Origin: Brumimicrobium sp964585545
GTDB lineage: Bacteria > Bacteroidota > Bacteroidia > Flavobacteriales_D > Crocinitomicaceae
Length of the DNA: 64,000 bases
Assembly (NCBI GenBank): GCA_964585545.1
Contig: CAZPDT010000004.1
Coordinates: 161,829 to 225,828 of the forward strand
Direction: 5' to 3'
Shown here: positions 17,524 through 26,398 of the stretch, one piece after another
Numbering within the stretch: position 1 is the stretch's first letter
Layout of the letters: each line of letters begins with the position of its first letter
Notes under the pieces: model-generated
Told to the model about the DNA's origin: nothing
The model's database searches: none
What the model saw: the letters and a program-made list of their open reading frames with translations, nothing else
Program-made: the position numbers and the translations under genes

Positions 17524-19557
17524 ATGAAGAAAATTATATGGTGTGCCATAACAGCGGGTATTCTTTTTTCCTGTAATGAGGCACCAAAAGAGGAATCTGA
17601 AGAAAAAGCACAACAGACAGAAACAACAAATGATGATTTTGAATATGAGGCTGATCGATTTGCTGATATTCGTGTATTAAGATATAAAATCAATGGTTTT
17701 GACCAATTAACATTGGAACAAAAAAAGTTGGCTTATTATCTTACACAAGCAGGATTAGCAGGAAGAGATATTATTTATGATCAAAATTATAAGCACAACC
17801 TCGAAATTAGGAAAGCTATCGATAATATCGTAAGAAATTACAAGGGAGAAGAGAATGAAGATTGGAAAAATTTTATGACTTATGCAAAGCAAGTTTGGTT
17901 TGCCAACGGAATACATCATCACTATTCAATGGATAAATTCACGCCGCAATTTAATCGGGAATATTTCAATCAACTTCTTTCTGAAACAGGAGCCACCCTC
18001 AGTGATGAGGCCAAAGAGGCAATATTTAATCCAGAGTTGGATGCAAAAAGAGTGAATTTAGCATCAGATGTAGATATTATTAAAGAAAGTGCAAATAACT
18101 TCTATGGTGAAGGTGTTACCCAAGAAATGGTTGAAGACTACTATAATAATATAAAAACAAAAGGTGAAAAAAACCCGATTTCTTATGGACTGAATTCAAA
18201 AATGGTATTGGATGATGGAGGCAATATAAAAGAAATTCATTGGAAAGTTGGCGGAATGTATGGCAAGGCGCTAGAAAAAGTAGTTTACTGGTTAGAAAAA
18301 GCAGAAGGTGTTGCAGAAAATGATGCACAAAAAGAAGCACTTGGACTACTGATAAAGTACTATAATTCGGGTGATTTAAAAGATTGGGACAATTATTGCA
18401 TAGCATGGGCACAAGCAACTGATGGAGACATTGACTATATCAATGGATTTATTGAAGTTTACGGCGATGCTAAAGGACACAGAGGAACCTATGAAACAAT
18501 CGTTCAAATGAAAGACTTTGAAGCTTCAGAGCGTATGAAAGTAGTGGCTGAAAATGCACAATGGTTTGAAGACAACTCTCCAATTATGGATGAACATAAA
18601 AAGAAGAAAGTGACGGGGGTTACTTATAAAGTAGTTAATGTTGTAGGAGAGGCAGGAGATGCTTCCCCAGCAACTCCAATAGGTGTTAATTTACCAAATT
18701 CAGAATGGATTCGTGAACAATACGGCTCAAAATCCGTGAGTCTTGGAAACATTATTGAAGCCTATAACAATGCTTCTGGAGGATCCATAATTGATGAGTT
18801 TGCATATTCTGAAGAAGAGGCAGAAATGGATAAAAAATATGGGAATTTGGGGTCTAAACTGCATACAGCACTACATGAGGTGATTGGCCATGCTAGCGGA
18901 AGGTTAAATGATGGAGTTGGAACTCCAGCTGAAACATTAAAAAGTTATGCCAGTGCACTTGAGGAGGCACGAGCTGATTTGGTAGGATTGTATTATTTAA
19001 TGGATAAGAAGCTTGTCGAACTTGATTTAATGCCTTCTTTAGATGTTGGAAAAGCACAATATGACGGTTACATTCGCAATGGTTTAATGATTCAATTAAG
19101 AAGGATTAATCCTGGAAAGGACATTGAGGAATCGCACATGAGAAACCGTCAATTGGTGGCTGCATGGGCGTATGAGAAAGGAAAAGAAAACAATGTTATT
19201 GAAAGGATAGAAAAAGACGGCAAAACCTATTTTAAAGTGAATGATTACAATGCGCTCCGTGAATTATTTGGTGCGTTATTAAGAGAAATTCAACGCATTA
19301 AATCTGAAGGTGATTATGACGCTGGAAAGAATTTAATTGAAACTTATGGAGTAAAGGTTGATCAAGATCTCCATAAAGAGGTGCTTCAACGTGTTGAAAA
19401 GTTAAACATTGCCCCGTATAGTGGATTCATTAATCCCGAACTTGAACCAGTTAAGGATGACGAAGGAAACATTACAGATATTAAAGTGAATTACCCAACC
19501 AGCTTTAAAGATCAAATGCTTAAATATGACGAGGAATATCACTTTCTAAAACCATAA
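17524..19557 (+). CDS. Dipeptidyl peptidase III family (M49) zinc metallopeptidase, lipoprotein form
   Basis: A 677-residue protein with a lipobox ending ILFSC (Cys17), then an acidic linker and a long peptidase region. The M49 zinc motif HEVIGH lies at 451-456 and the second motif EEARAD at about 480-485, giving the third ligand. DPP III enzymes remove dipeptides from the N-terminus of short peptides. A lipid anchor would place the enzyme in the periplasm or outer membrane, unlike the cytosolic eukaryotic enzymes, and fits peptide scavenging. It stands alone between folD and a convergent phosphoethanolamine transferase gene, and a strong terminator follows 20 nt after the stop. Confidence 0.92.
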   Translation: MKKIIWCAITAGILFSCNEAPKEESEEKAQQTETTNDDFEYEADRFADIRVLRYKINGFDQLTLEQKKLAYYLTQAGLAGRDIIYDQNYKHNLEIRKAIDNIVRNYKGEENEDWKNFMTYAKQVWFANGIHHHYSMDKFTPQFNREYFNQLLSETGATLSDEAKEAIFNPELDAKRVNLASDVDIIKESANNFYGEGVTQEMVEDYYNNIKTKGEKNPISYGLNSKMVLDDGGNIKEIHWKVGGMYGKALEKVVYWLEKAEGVAENDAQKEALGLLIKYYNSGDLKDWDNYCIAWAQATDGDIDYINGFIEVYGDAKGHRGTYETIVQMKDFEASERMKVVAENAQWFEDNSPIMDEHKKKKVTGVTYKVVNVVGEAGDASPATPIGVNLPNSEWIREQYGSKSVSLGNIIEAYNNASGGSIIDEFAYSEEEAEMDKKYGNLGSKLHTALHEVIGHASGRLNDGVGTPAETLKSYASALEEARADLVGLYYLMDKKLVELDLMPSLDVGKAQYDGYIRNGLMIQLRRINPGKDIEESHMRNRQLVAAWAYEKGKENNVIERIEKDGKTYFKVNDYNALRELFGALLREIQRIKSEGDYDAGKNLIETYGVKVDQDLHKEVLQRVEKLNIAPYSGFINPELEPVKDDEGNITDIKVNYPTSFKDQMLKYDEEYHFLKP

Positions 19558-19576
19558 TAAAATCTAAACACAATCT

Positions 19577-19614
19577 AAAAAGAGACGGTTTTTTTTAAGG
19601 CTGTCTCTTTTTTT
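19577..19614 (+). terminator. Rho-independent terminator of the DPP III gene
   Basis: AAAAAGAGACGG pairs with CTGTCTCTTTTT across a 12-nt T-rich loop and is followed by further T residues. Confidence 0.8.
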
Positions 19615-19673
19615 ATGTGTACTGTGCTATCCCGAATTATTATTCATTCTTTAAAATAGTAATAGGTATTCAT

Positions 19674-19808
19674 GAGCTCGCAAGCTCGGTTCACCAATCT
19701 TAAAATATAAAAACTCCTGTGCTTCCCAAACCTATTGCCATTTTAGATTTTCATCATGAAAAACTATGAACCGAGTTTGCGAGTTCAACGCAGTTAATAG
19801 TTCAGTTA
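19674..19808 (+). repeat. Intergenic repeat, copy C, with 20-bp inverted arms
   Basis: GAGCTCGCAAGCTCGGTTCA at 19674-19693 is the inverted complement of 19767-19786 in 18 of 20 positions, with 73 nt between. The part from CTCCTGTGC (about 19714) to TTCAGTTAA aligns along its length with copy E at 32561. Confidence 0.65.
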
Positions 19809-21482
19809 ATTAATTGCTTCATCATCATCATAATCATATCCATCAATTAACAACCGTTTCCTTTTGGCATTAAACTGCTTGTTAAAAACACTTCTTTGTG
19901 GATTAAATATAGAGGCTTTTATTCCTGATATGTCGATTAATGAATGAAAAAGATCATCAGTTACATAAGGTAATTTATAGTTTTCTTTAATTGCTTTACT
20001 TTTTTGTGGAAAAGTGGTGTTGTACTTTGGCGATAACCAAACCAGAAATGGAATTTCAATTAAACTTTTGGGCATTTTTTCTACATAATCATGCCCGACA
20101 TAATCACCAAAATCATAAACGTTTTCCCCATGGTCTGAGATGTAAATGGCATTTCCTATTGTGCCTGTTTTAACGCAATAATCTCTAATAATTTTAAAAA
20201 GACTGTCTACAACATAATCATTGTATAAAACGGCATTTTGATATTCTGATATTGTTCTGTTCTTTCTTGTTGAAAAATCTGTAAAATGCTCAAATTCTTT
20301 AGGATATCTAGATGCATAAGACGTGTGGGTACCAATTAAATGAAGTACAATGAATTTCTTCTTTTCTTCTTCCTCTAAAACTTGAATAAAGGGCTGAAAT
20401 AATTTACCATCATAAGAACGCTTTTGTAAAGTTTCTTTAGAAGAACTTCCAATATTATTTAGAAATTTTACTTCATTATACTGCTGTGCAAAAAGAGTAA
20501 TCATATTGTCCCATACACCAATAGGTGATTGATTGGACAACCAGTATGTTTTGTACCCAGCCGATTGATATACTTCTGTCACTGTTACCGTTTCTCCTCC
20601 TGGTCTTAAACCATTTTCTAAATTGGACGCACTTAATGAATTGGGAACAGATTGCAGTGTATGGGAATATCCACTTACAACATCTGTATATACAATTAAA
20701 TCTTTGTGCTTCGATAACAATGGGTTGGTTGGATGCAGGTCCTTGTTGTATAAAGACATGTGGTTTCTATTGGTTGATTCCCCTAGGATAAGGACAGTTA
20801 CTTGGTTTTTCTTTGAAGAAAATGCCGTTGCATCTAATTGACGCACTTGAAAATTTAACTTTTCTTTGAGTTGGCGGTAGGACTTAACCTCTTGATTAAA
20901 CGAAAATACACTTTTGAATAAAACAGGAGTTCCCAGTCGAACAAAACGTTCTTTCATTGTGTTTTCCGAAATAAAAGCAACAATACAAAGCAGCAATCCT
21001 CCAGCCAAATAATAATGGTTTTTATGGATTGAAACTTTTGTTTTGGGGGGATACCGCAAAGCAAGAAACAATAAAAAAAGATAAGGAATAAATAACAAGT
21101 AAGCAAATCCTCCCTTTAGGGCTGAAAACCCAGCAGCTTCTTCATAAGTTGTGTTAAACAGAACAAACATACTTGATGCTGTAACAGGATGCTTAATCAT
21201 TATCCAACTGCCCAAGTTGACAAATCCATTAATAAAACAAAGAAGAGTGATGATGTAGTAGAACACTTTTGCTCGGAAAAAGAAGAAAGGAATAGTTAAA
21301 ATAGGAATCCATACTAAAAGAATAATAATTTGTCGAACATCAACCAATTCATAATTGATAAATACCCCAATCAACATTGGGAATAGAACCAAAGCCAATA
21401 CAAAAACAGGATATACAATGGGAAGAGCATTTAATGCTGAAGCAATGAAAGAGGGCTTTTTTTGTGCAGTGTTCTGCTCCAT
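19806..21482 (-). CDS. Phosphoethanolamine transferase (EptA/CptA-like, alkaline phosphatase superfamily)
   Basis: A 558-residue inner-membrane enzyme. Five or so N-terminal helices (about 20-185) precede a periplasmic catalytic domain (about 230-540). The nucleophile threonine is in LILGESTNRNHMSLY, and metal ligands lie in HLIGTHTSY and in YISDHGENVYDFG, followed by GHDY. Such enzymes move phosphoethanolamine from phosphatidylethanolamine onto lipid A or core sugars, lowering surface charge and often raising resistance to cationic peptides. Lipid A versus core as target cannot be told. It reads toward the DPP III gene and is preceded by the MORN-repeat gene on the same strand, 33 nt upstream. 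Confidence 0.88.
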   Translation of the reverse strand: MEQNTAQKKPSFIASALNALPIVYPVFVLALVLFPMLIGVFINYELVDVRQIIILLVWIPILTIPFFFFRAKVFYYIITLLCFINGFVNLGSWIMIKHPVTASSMFVLFNTTYEEAAGFSALKGGFAYLLFIPYLFLLFLALRYPPKTKVSIHKNHYYLAGGLLLCIVAFISENTMKERFVRLGTPVLFKSVFSFNQEVKSYRQLKEKLNFQVRQLDATAFSSKKNQVTVLILGESTNRNHMSLYNKDLHPTNPLLSKHKDLIVYTDVVSGYSHTLQSVPNSLSASNLENGLRPGGETVTVTEVYQSAGYKTYWLSNQSPIGVWDNMITLFAQQYNEVKFLNNIGSSSKETLQKRSYDGKLFQPFIQVLEEEEKKKFIVLHLIGTHTSYASRYPKEFEHFTDFSTRKNRTISEYQNAVLYNDYVVDSLFKIIRDYCVKTGTIGNAIYISDHGENVYDFGDYVGHDYVEKMPKSLIEIPFLVWLSPKYNTTFPQKSKAIKENYKLPYVTDDLFHSLIDISGIKASIFNPQRSVFNKQFNAKRKRLLIDGYDYDDDEAIN

Positions 21483-21515
21483 TTTATAATTGTCTTAAAT
21501 AAAAACAGAAGTGAA

Positions 21516-23222
21516 TTATTGTCCTGGTGTAAAGCTCATTCCTTTTTTGACTTGAGAACCATTTTTATATTCTATTTCTTTCTTTACTTCCCCGTTCTGA
21601 TCATAAATAATGGTTTTTCCATCCAATACTCCTTTTTTATAATTCATTACAGATTTTAGTTGATGTCCTCTAAAACTATAGGTTTTCATCTTTCCGTTAA
21701 GTTCTCCTTTTTTATAATGAGTAACAACGGCTGAAAGTTGTCCGCCTGGATGATAGGTAATCCATTCTCCGTGTTTCTGTCCATTTTTGTACGTTCCTTC
21801 TTGAATTCGAGAGAAGTCTTTTGAAGAAAAGGCAGTATAGTCACCATTTTCTACGGCAACACGATGGGTTCTGTTTTTCATCGGGCCAAATTTTATTTTT
21901 GATTTCTTTTTGGTGATTTTATAGTGGGTAATTTCCTTGGGCATCCCATTTTTAAAATATTTTGTCCACTCACCTGTTTTTAGACCCATATCATACTCTC
22001 CACTGGTTAATGGCGTTCCGTTTGGATAAAATGAAGACCATTCACCATTTAATTTTCCTTCTGTAAATGTGGATTTGTCTTTGATTTGTCCGTTCTCCCA
22101 GTAATTTTTCCAAAGTCCTTCTTCAAGGTCATCTTTATAGATTCCTTCCATTAATAGATTGCCATTTTCATACCAGGTTGACCACTTGCCATTTTTTAAG
22201 TCGTTTTTGAAGTGTCCAACTTTAAATTGAGATCCATCTTTATAATAATATTTCCATTCGCCTGATTTCTTACCGTCTTTATAGTGGGCTTTATACGAAA
22301 TTTTTCCAGATGGATAGTTATAAATCCACAAGCCATTTTGAAGGTCATTTTTAAAGCTGCCTTTCATGTCGATAACTCCTTCATTGGTGTACCAGACCCA
22401 TTCCCCTGTTTTTTTGCCATTTATATATTCCCCCTTTATTTTTACTTGTTCATTGTCATAGTAATAAAGATAATTACCATCCAGTTTGCCGTCCTTGTAA
22501 TGAGCAATTTTCTTAAGATCACCGGAAGGAAAATGATAAGTCCATTTGCCATGGGGTTTGTTCTTAATAAATGTGCCTTCTATTAAATTATGTCCGTAGA
22601 CAGAGGCTTCAATAAAAGGACCGTTTTTCAACCCATCTCTATAATGATATTTGGCTTTAAGATTGCCGTTGGAATAATATTCTTGCATTACTCCGATTCC
22701 ATTTTTAACTGTTTGTTCATGAAGAGAATCTGCCGCATAAAATTGCCAGATATATGAAACACTGTCTATTATTTCTTCTACTGATTTTAAAGCGCCGTCT
22801 TCATAAAAGTAACGCCAATAATCTGTGGGGTGGCCTAAATGATAGTAACCAACTTTACTGGTATCGCCATTTCGATAAAAAGCAACAAATAGACTGTCTT
22901 GTATTCCATTTTTGAAATAGCCAATATCTTTGGGCTGATTTTTACCGTAAAATGTTCGGACTTCTCCATTGAGCTTGTTCCTGTTGTAGTGACGAACTTC
23001 TACCAATTCTCCTTGCTCATTATAAAAGGTCCATTCGCCATGGCGATCTGTGGTTGCACCAAGTTCATCAACATAATAATAGCCACGGCTTTCAATTTTT
23101 GTTTTATTTATAGGATCGTAATAAAACGTTTGTCTTTTTGATAAATTAGGGTCTTTAACCCTTTGACCGTAGCTCGTAAACAATAAACCGACAAAAAAAA
23201 TGAATAGAATATTTTTAACCAT
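21516..23222 (-). CDS. Exported MORN-variant (YwqK-type) repeat protein
   Basis: A 568-residue protein: signal peptide (about 1-19, ending TSYGQ), then some twenty repeats of about 23 residues with the pattern NGxxxGxWxxYYxNGxxxxxxxYKDGxxxG. This is the MORN-variant/YwqK-antitoxin-type repeat, which forms long beta-hairpin strips. In Bacteroidota such proteins are common at the cell envelope and have no known enzymatic function; the antitoxin label of the family name need not apply. The end (GSQVKKGMSFTPGQ) lacks a T9SS sorting signal. It is likely cotranscribed with the downstream phosphoethanolamine transferase gene. Confidence 0.85.
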   Translation of the reverse strand: MVKNILFIFFVGLLFTSYGQRVKDPNLSKRQTFYYDPINKTKIESRGYYYVDELGATTDRHGEWTFYNEQGELVEVRHYNRNKLNGEVRTFYGKNQPKDIGYFKNGIQDSLFVAFYRNGDTSKVGYYHLGHPTDYWRYFYEDGALKSVEEIIDSVSYIWQFYAADSLHEQTVKNGIGVMQEYYSNGNLKAKYHYRDGLKNGPFIEASVYGHNLIEGTFIKNKPHGKWTYHFPSGDLKKIAHYKDGKLDGNYLYYYDNEQVKIKGEYINGKKTGEWVWYTNEGVIDMKGSFKNDLQNGLWIYNYPSGKISYKAHYKDGKKSGEWKYYYKDGSQFKVGHFKNDLKNGKWSTWYENGNLLMEGIYKDDLEEGLWKNYWENGQIKDKSTFTEGKLNGEWSSFYPNGTPLTSGEYDMGLKTGEWTKYFKNGMPKEITHYKITKKKSKIKFGPMKNRTHRVAVENGDYTAFSSKDFSRIQEGTYKNGQKHGEWITYHPGGQLSAVVTHYKKGELNGKMKTYSFRGHQLKSVMNYKKGVLDGKTIIYDQNGEVKKEIEYKNGSQVKKGMSFTPGQ

Positions 23223-23275
23223 AGTTGTTTAACATTACATAATTAATATAACCAAGTAATTCAGTATTTGTTACA

Positions 23276-23926
23276 TTATCTAATCCAAATCACAATACTA
23301 TTGATTACTAAAAAAAGTCCAAATGCCACTAAAATAGCTCCTGTTATTTTGTTCAAAGATCCTAAAAGCTTTGCAGTCAAAAAAGGACGTAATTTTTTAG
23401 CACCAATAATTTTAAGTAAGTCAATAGCTCCAAAAGTAGCTAATACAGCAAAAATATAAACAACCATCTCGAATTGAGAGACTACATTATTGGAACCTGA
23501 ATGGCCAAAAGCCATAACCGAGAACCAATAAAAAACAATTAAAGGATTGATTAAATTAAGTAAAAGTCCTTTAACATAAAGCATCCAATAGTCATTGGTT
23601 TCAATACTTACCTTTTTGTTTTTATTGGTTTTTATATCACTAATTTTTTTTGCATAAGTAAAATATCCATAAATCATTAATAAAAGTCCGCCACCAGCTC
23701 GAAACAGGGCATTGTTATCACCATGAGAAATGGCTTCAACTTGTTGAATAAAGACATAAGCAATAAAAATGTATATAATGTCGCTGGTTAGAACGCCAGC
23801 ATCAAAAGAAACTGCTGCTCGTATTCCTTTCTTAATACTTGTTTCTATTAATAAAAAGAAGGCTGGACCAAGCATAACGCTTAAAATTAGTCCTGTTCCT
23901 ATGCCTTTAAGAATTAATTGACTCAC
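23276..23926 (-). CDS. LysE family translocator, GTG start
   Basis: A 216-residue inner-membrane exporter with six predicted helices. The N-terminal GIGTGLILSVMLGPAFFLLIETSIKKG, read in parts, is the LysE signature, with the polar loop between helices 1 and 2. The family exports amino acids or homoserine lactones; the substrate is unknown here. The GTG at 23924-23926 is the best start since the signature begins directly after it; an ATG just upstream is followed at once by TGA. The gene lies 18 nt downstream of lepA and is probably cotranscribed with it. Confidence 0.85.
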   Translation of the reverse strand: MSQLILKGIGTGLILSVMLGPAFFLLIETSIKKGIRAAVSFDAGVLTSDIIYIFIAYVFIQQVEAISHGDNNALFRAGGGLLLMIYGYFTYAKKISDIKTNKNKKVSIETNDYWMLYVKGLLLNLINPLIVFYWFSVMAFGHSGSNNVVSQFEMVVYIFAVLATFGAIDLLKIIGAKKLRPFLTAKLLGSLNKITGAILVAFGLFLVINSIVIWIR

Positions 23927-23944
23927 ATCTGTTATTTTGAGTTT

Positions 23945-25741
23945 TTAATCATTCAATTTTAGAACCGCCAAAAAGGCTTCTTGAGGAACTTCAACCTTTC
24001 CTACTTGTCGCATTTTCTTTTTGCCGTCTTTTTGTTTTTGTAACAATTTTCTTTTTCTTGTAATATCCCCTCCATAACATTTTGCTGTAACATCCTTACG
24101 CAACGCCTTAATGGTTTCCCGAGCGATAACTTTAGCTCCAATACTTGCTTGTACTGGAATTTCAAATTGTTGGCGGGGAATGAGTTCTTTTAATTTTATA
24201 CAGATTTTTTTCCCTAAATCGAAAGCATTATCGCGATGAATAAGTGCAGAAAGTGCATCTACTTGATCATGATTTAGGAGAACATCTAGTTTCACTAAGT
24301 CCGACTTTTGATATCCAATTGGGTGATAATCGAAAGAAGCATAACCTCGAGAAACAGATTTTAATCGATCATAAAAATCAAATACAATTTCTGCCATTGG
24401 CATATTGAAAGTAATTTCAACACGATTTTGAGTTAAATAGATTTGGTTTTTTAATTCCCCCCGTTTCTCAATACACAAGTTCATAATTGCGCCAACATAA
24501 TCCGATTTTGTAATAATACTGGCTTTAATAAAGGGTTCTTCAATGGTCTCTATAATCGAAGGGTCGGGCAATTCAGACGGATTGTTAATTATAATTCTTT
24601 CGTCGGGCTCTTTTCGGGTATAACAATAATAAGAAACGTTGGGGACAGTTGTTATTACCGTCATGTTAAATTCTCGTTCCAATCTTTCTTGGATAATTTC
24701 CATGTGAAGCATTCCCAAGAAGCCGCATCGAAAACCAAACCCTAGTGCAGCTGAAGATTCTGGTTCATAAACCAGAGAGGAATCATTTAATTGCAATTTT
24801 TCCATCGAGTGTCGCAATTCTTCAAAATCATCAGTATCTACTGGATAGATTCCTGCAAATACCATGGGTTTAACATCTTCGAAGCCCTTTACGGCCTCTT
24901 CACATGGATTATCAAATAGCGTAATTGTTTCTCCTACTTTTATGTCTTTTGCCTGTTTAATTCCCGTTATAATGTATCCAACGTCTCCTGTTTTTATAAC
25001 ATCCTTTGGTTGGGGAGACATTTTAAGAATCCCGATTTCTTCTGCAAAATAAGTTTCTCCTGTATTGACAAATTGGATTTTATCTCCTTTTCTAATTGTA
25101 CCATTCATTACTCTAAAGTTGGCAATAACGCCTCTAAAAGAGTTGAAAATAGAGTCAAAAATCATCGCTTGAAGAGGGGCTTTCGGATTACCTTTAGGTG
25201 CGGGAATACGATCAATAATTGCAGCAAGGATTTCTTCCACACCCCAGCCTGTTTTTCCTGATGCAGGTATTACATCCGAAGCACTACAGCCAATTAAGTC
25301 CACTATTTGATCAGTAACCTCTTCGGGTTCTGCACTTTGCAAATCCATTTTGTTCAAAATGGGAATGATCTCTAAATCGTGTTCTAAAGCGAGGTATAAA
25401 TTGGAAATGGTTTGTGCTTCAATGCCTTGTGAGGCATCTACAATAAGAAGAGCTCCTTCACAAGCGGCGATAGATCGAGAAACCTCGTAGGAAAAGTCAA
25501 CGTGTCCAGGGGTGTCAATTAAATTAAGTGTATAGTTTTCATTGTTGAACACATATTCCATCTGGATGGCTTTACTCTTGATAGTAATGCCGCGTTCTCG
25601 CTCTAAATCCATATCGTCAAGTGCTTGATTTTGCATATCTCGGTCGGAAATTGTACCAGTAATTTGCAATAATCTATCTGCCAAGGTACTTTTACCATGG
25701 TCAATATGTGCAATAATACAGAAATTGCGAATGTTCTTCAT
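23945..25741 (-). CDS. lepA: Elongation factor 4 (LepA)
   Basis: A 598-residue translational GTPase. G motifs are AHIDHGKST (G1), DTPGHVDFSYEV (G3) and NKMDL (G4). Downstream are EF-G-like domains II, III and V and the LepA-specific C-terminal domain (RKRKLLQKQKDGKKKMRQVG, a basic segment near the end). EF4 acts on stalled or initiating ribosomes in the cytoplasm. It is followed closely by the LysE gene. Upstream lies the candidate small RNA with its own promoter and terminator, so that element either is independent or could act as an attenuator in front of lepA. Confidence 0.97.
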   Translation of the reverse strand: MKNIRNFCIIAHIDHGKSTLADRLLQITGTISDRDMQNQALDDMDLERERGITIKSKAIQMEYVFNNENYTLNLIDTPGHVDFSYEVSRSIAACEGALLIVDASQGIEAQTISNLYLALEHDLEIIPILNKMDLQSAEPEEVTDQIVDLIGCSASDVIPASGKTGWGVEEILAAIIDRIPAPKGNPKAPLQAMIFDSIFNSFRGVIANFRVMNGTIRKGDKIQFVNTGETYFAEEIGILKMSPQPKDVIKTGDVGYIITGIKQAKDIKVGETITLFDNPCEEAVKGFEDVKPMVFAGIYPVDTDDFEELRHSMEKLQLNDSSLVYEPESSAALGFGFRCGFLGMLHMEIIQERLEREFNMTVITTVPNVSYYCYTRKEPDERIIINNPSELPDPSIIETIEEPFIKASIITKSDYVGAIMNLCIEKRGELKNQIYLTQNRVEITFNMPMAEIVFDFYDRLKSVSRGYASFDYHPIGYQKSDLVKLDVLLNHDQVDALSALIHRDNAFDLGKKICIKLKELIPRQQFEIPVQASIGAKVIARETIKALRKDVTAKCYGGDITRKRKLLQKQKDGKKKMRQVGKVEVPQEAFLAVLKLND

Positions 25742-25852
25742 TTACGTTTTTTTGTAGCTATTTATATACGATAACATTGAAAATGCGAATTTAATAGAAT
25801 TCGTTGATTTTTGAATAATTTGTTTACAATAATGAGGGTTTGACAATGTGTT

Positions 25853-25920
25853 TAAAAAACAATTAGAGATGGAAGCGGGCGCCTCCATCTCTAATTTAAC
25901 ACTACTACTTATGAAACCTA
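25853..25920 (-). ncRNA. Candidate small RNA (or lepA leader/attenuator)
   Basis: A promoter matching the full Bacteroidota consensus (25927-25956) would start a transcript near 25920. About 22 nt later there is a 17-bp inverted repeat: AATTAGAGATGGAGGCG and CGCTTCCATCTCTAATT, with a minimal loop, followed by GTTTTTT. The predicted product is about 65-70 nt. It contains no ORF on that strand that looks coding. Termination here would stop about 110 nt before lepA. It could be a free small RNA or an attenuator; I do not recognise an Rfam family with certainty. Confidence 0.55.
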
Positions 25921-25926
25921 ACACTG

Positions 25927-25956
25927 CAAAGTTAAGAAAGAAATAAGTTTAAACAA
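25927..25956 (-). promoter_or_regulatory. Consensus promoter of the candidate small RNA
   Basis: TTG (25954-25956), exactly 19 nt, then TAACTTTG (25927-25934), read on the minus strand. This is the clearest full promoter in the window. Confidence 0.75.
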
Positions 25957-26106
25957 GAATAAAAACCAACTTTAATTTTAAAGAATGTTAATTTTAAAGA
26001 ATGAACCTGAATTCTAATCCCTATTCTAAGACAGCCTTTTTTGAGTTTTGAATGCGTTTGCCTTGTAAAAATACATGAATACAAAGTAAAAGTTCTAAAA
26101 ATTTAC

Positions 26107-26114
26107 TATATTTG
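26107..26114 (+). promoter_or_regulatory. -7 promoter box (TATATTTG) of the tRNA-Cys gene
   Basis: Exact TAnnTTTG match 13 nt before the tRNA. No TTG is at the preferred distance. Confidence 0.55.
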
Positions 26115-26127
26115 CGCTCCAATAAAT

Positions 26128-26198
26128 GGTCCTGTGGCCGAGTGGTTAGGCAGTGGTCTGCAAAACCATCTACAGCGGTTCGAATCCGCTCGGGACCT
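26128..26198 (+). tRNA. tRNA-Cys (anticodon GCA)
   Basis: The cloverleaf folds by eye: acceptor GGTCCTG with CGGGACC, an anticodon stem closing the loop CTGCAAA with anticodon GCA at 26160-26162, and the T-arm GCGGTTCGAATCCGC. The discriminator base is T, as usual for tRNA-Cys. The CCA end is not encoded. It has its own -7 box and terminator and forms a single-tRNA unit. Confidence 0.96.
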
Positions 26199-26207
26199 CA
26201 AAAACAG

Positions 26208-26257
26208 CCCTTGTTAACGGAGTTTTATACCTCAACCTCGTTAACAAGGGTTTGTTT
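26208..26257 (+). terminator. Rho-independent terminator of the tRNA-Cys gene
   Basis: A perfect 12-bp stem, CCCTTGTTAACG with CGTTAACAAGGG, around a 19-nt loop, followed by TTTGTTTGTT. Confidence 0.8.
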
Positions 26258-26280
26258 GTTATAGATAATTGATGTATTGT

Positions 26281-26350
26281 TAACCTGAACGATTAACTGC
26301 GTTGCGATGTATTGAACTTGCCCAAATAAGCTCGCGAGCTGTATTCACGC
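26281..26350 (-). repeat. Intergenic repeat, copy D (reverse orientation)
   Basis: On the minus strand it reads GTGAATACAGCTCGCGAGCT, a spacer, then CAACGCAGTTAATCGTTCAG and GTTAA. It thus joins the left motif of copies E and F with the right motif of copies A, B and C. Confidence 0.65.
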
Positions 26351-26398
26351 ATTTATTCTCAAACCTACTATCTCCCATCTACTATTACTGATACTGAC

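Noticed and set aside
21516..23222. Antitoxin of a toxin-antitoxin pair (YwqK name)
   Set aside because: The protein has a signal peptide and some twenty MORN-like repeats, and no toxin gene is adjacent; the label comes only from the repeat family's name.
25742..25924. 60-codon frame on the minus strand upstream of lepA
   Set aside because: It overlaps the candidate small RNA hairpin and contains no coding pattern; the hairpin and promoter explain the sequence better.
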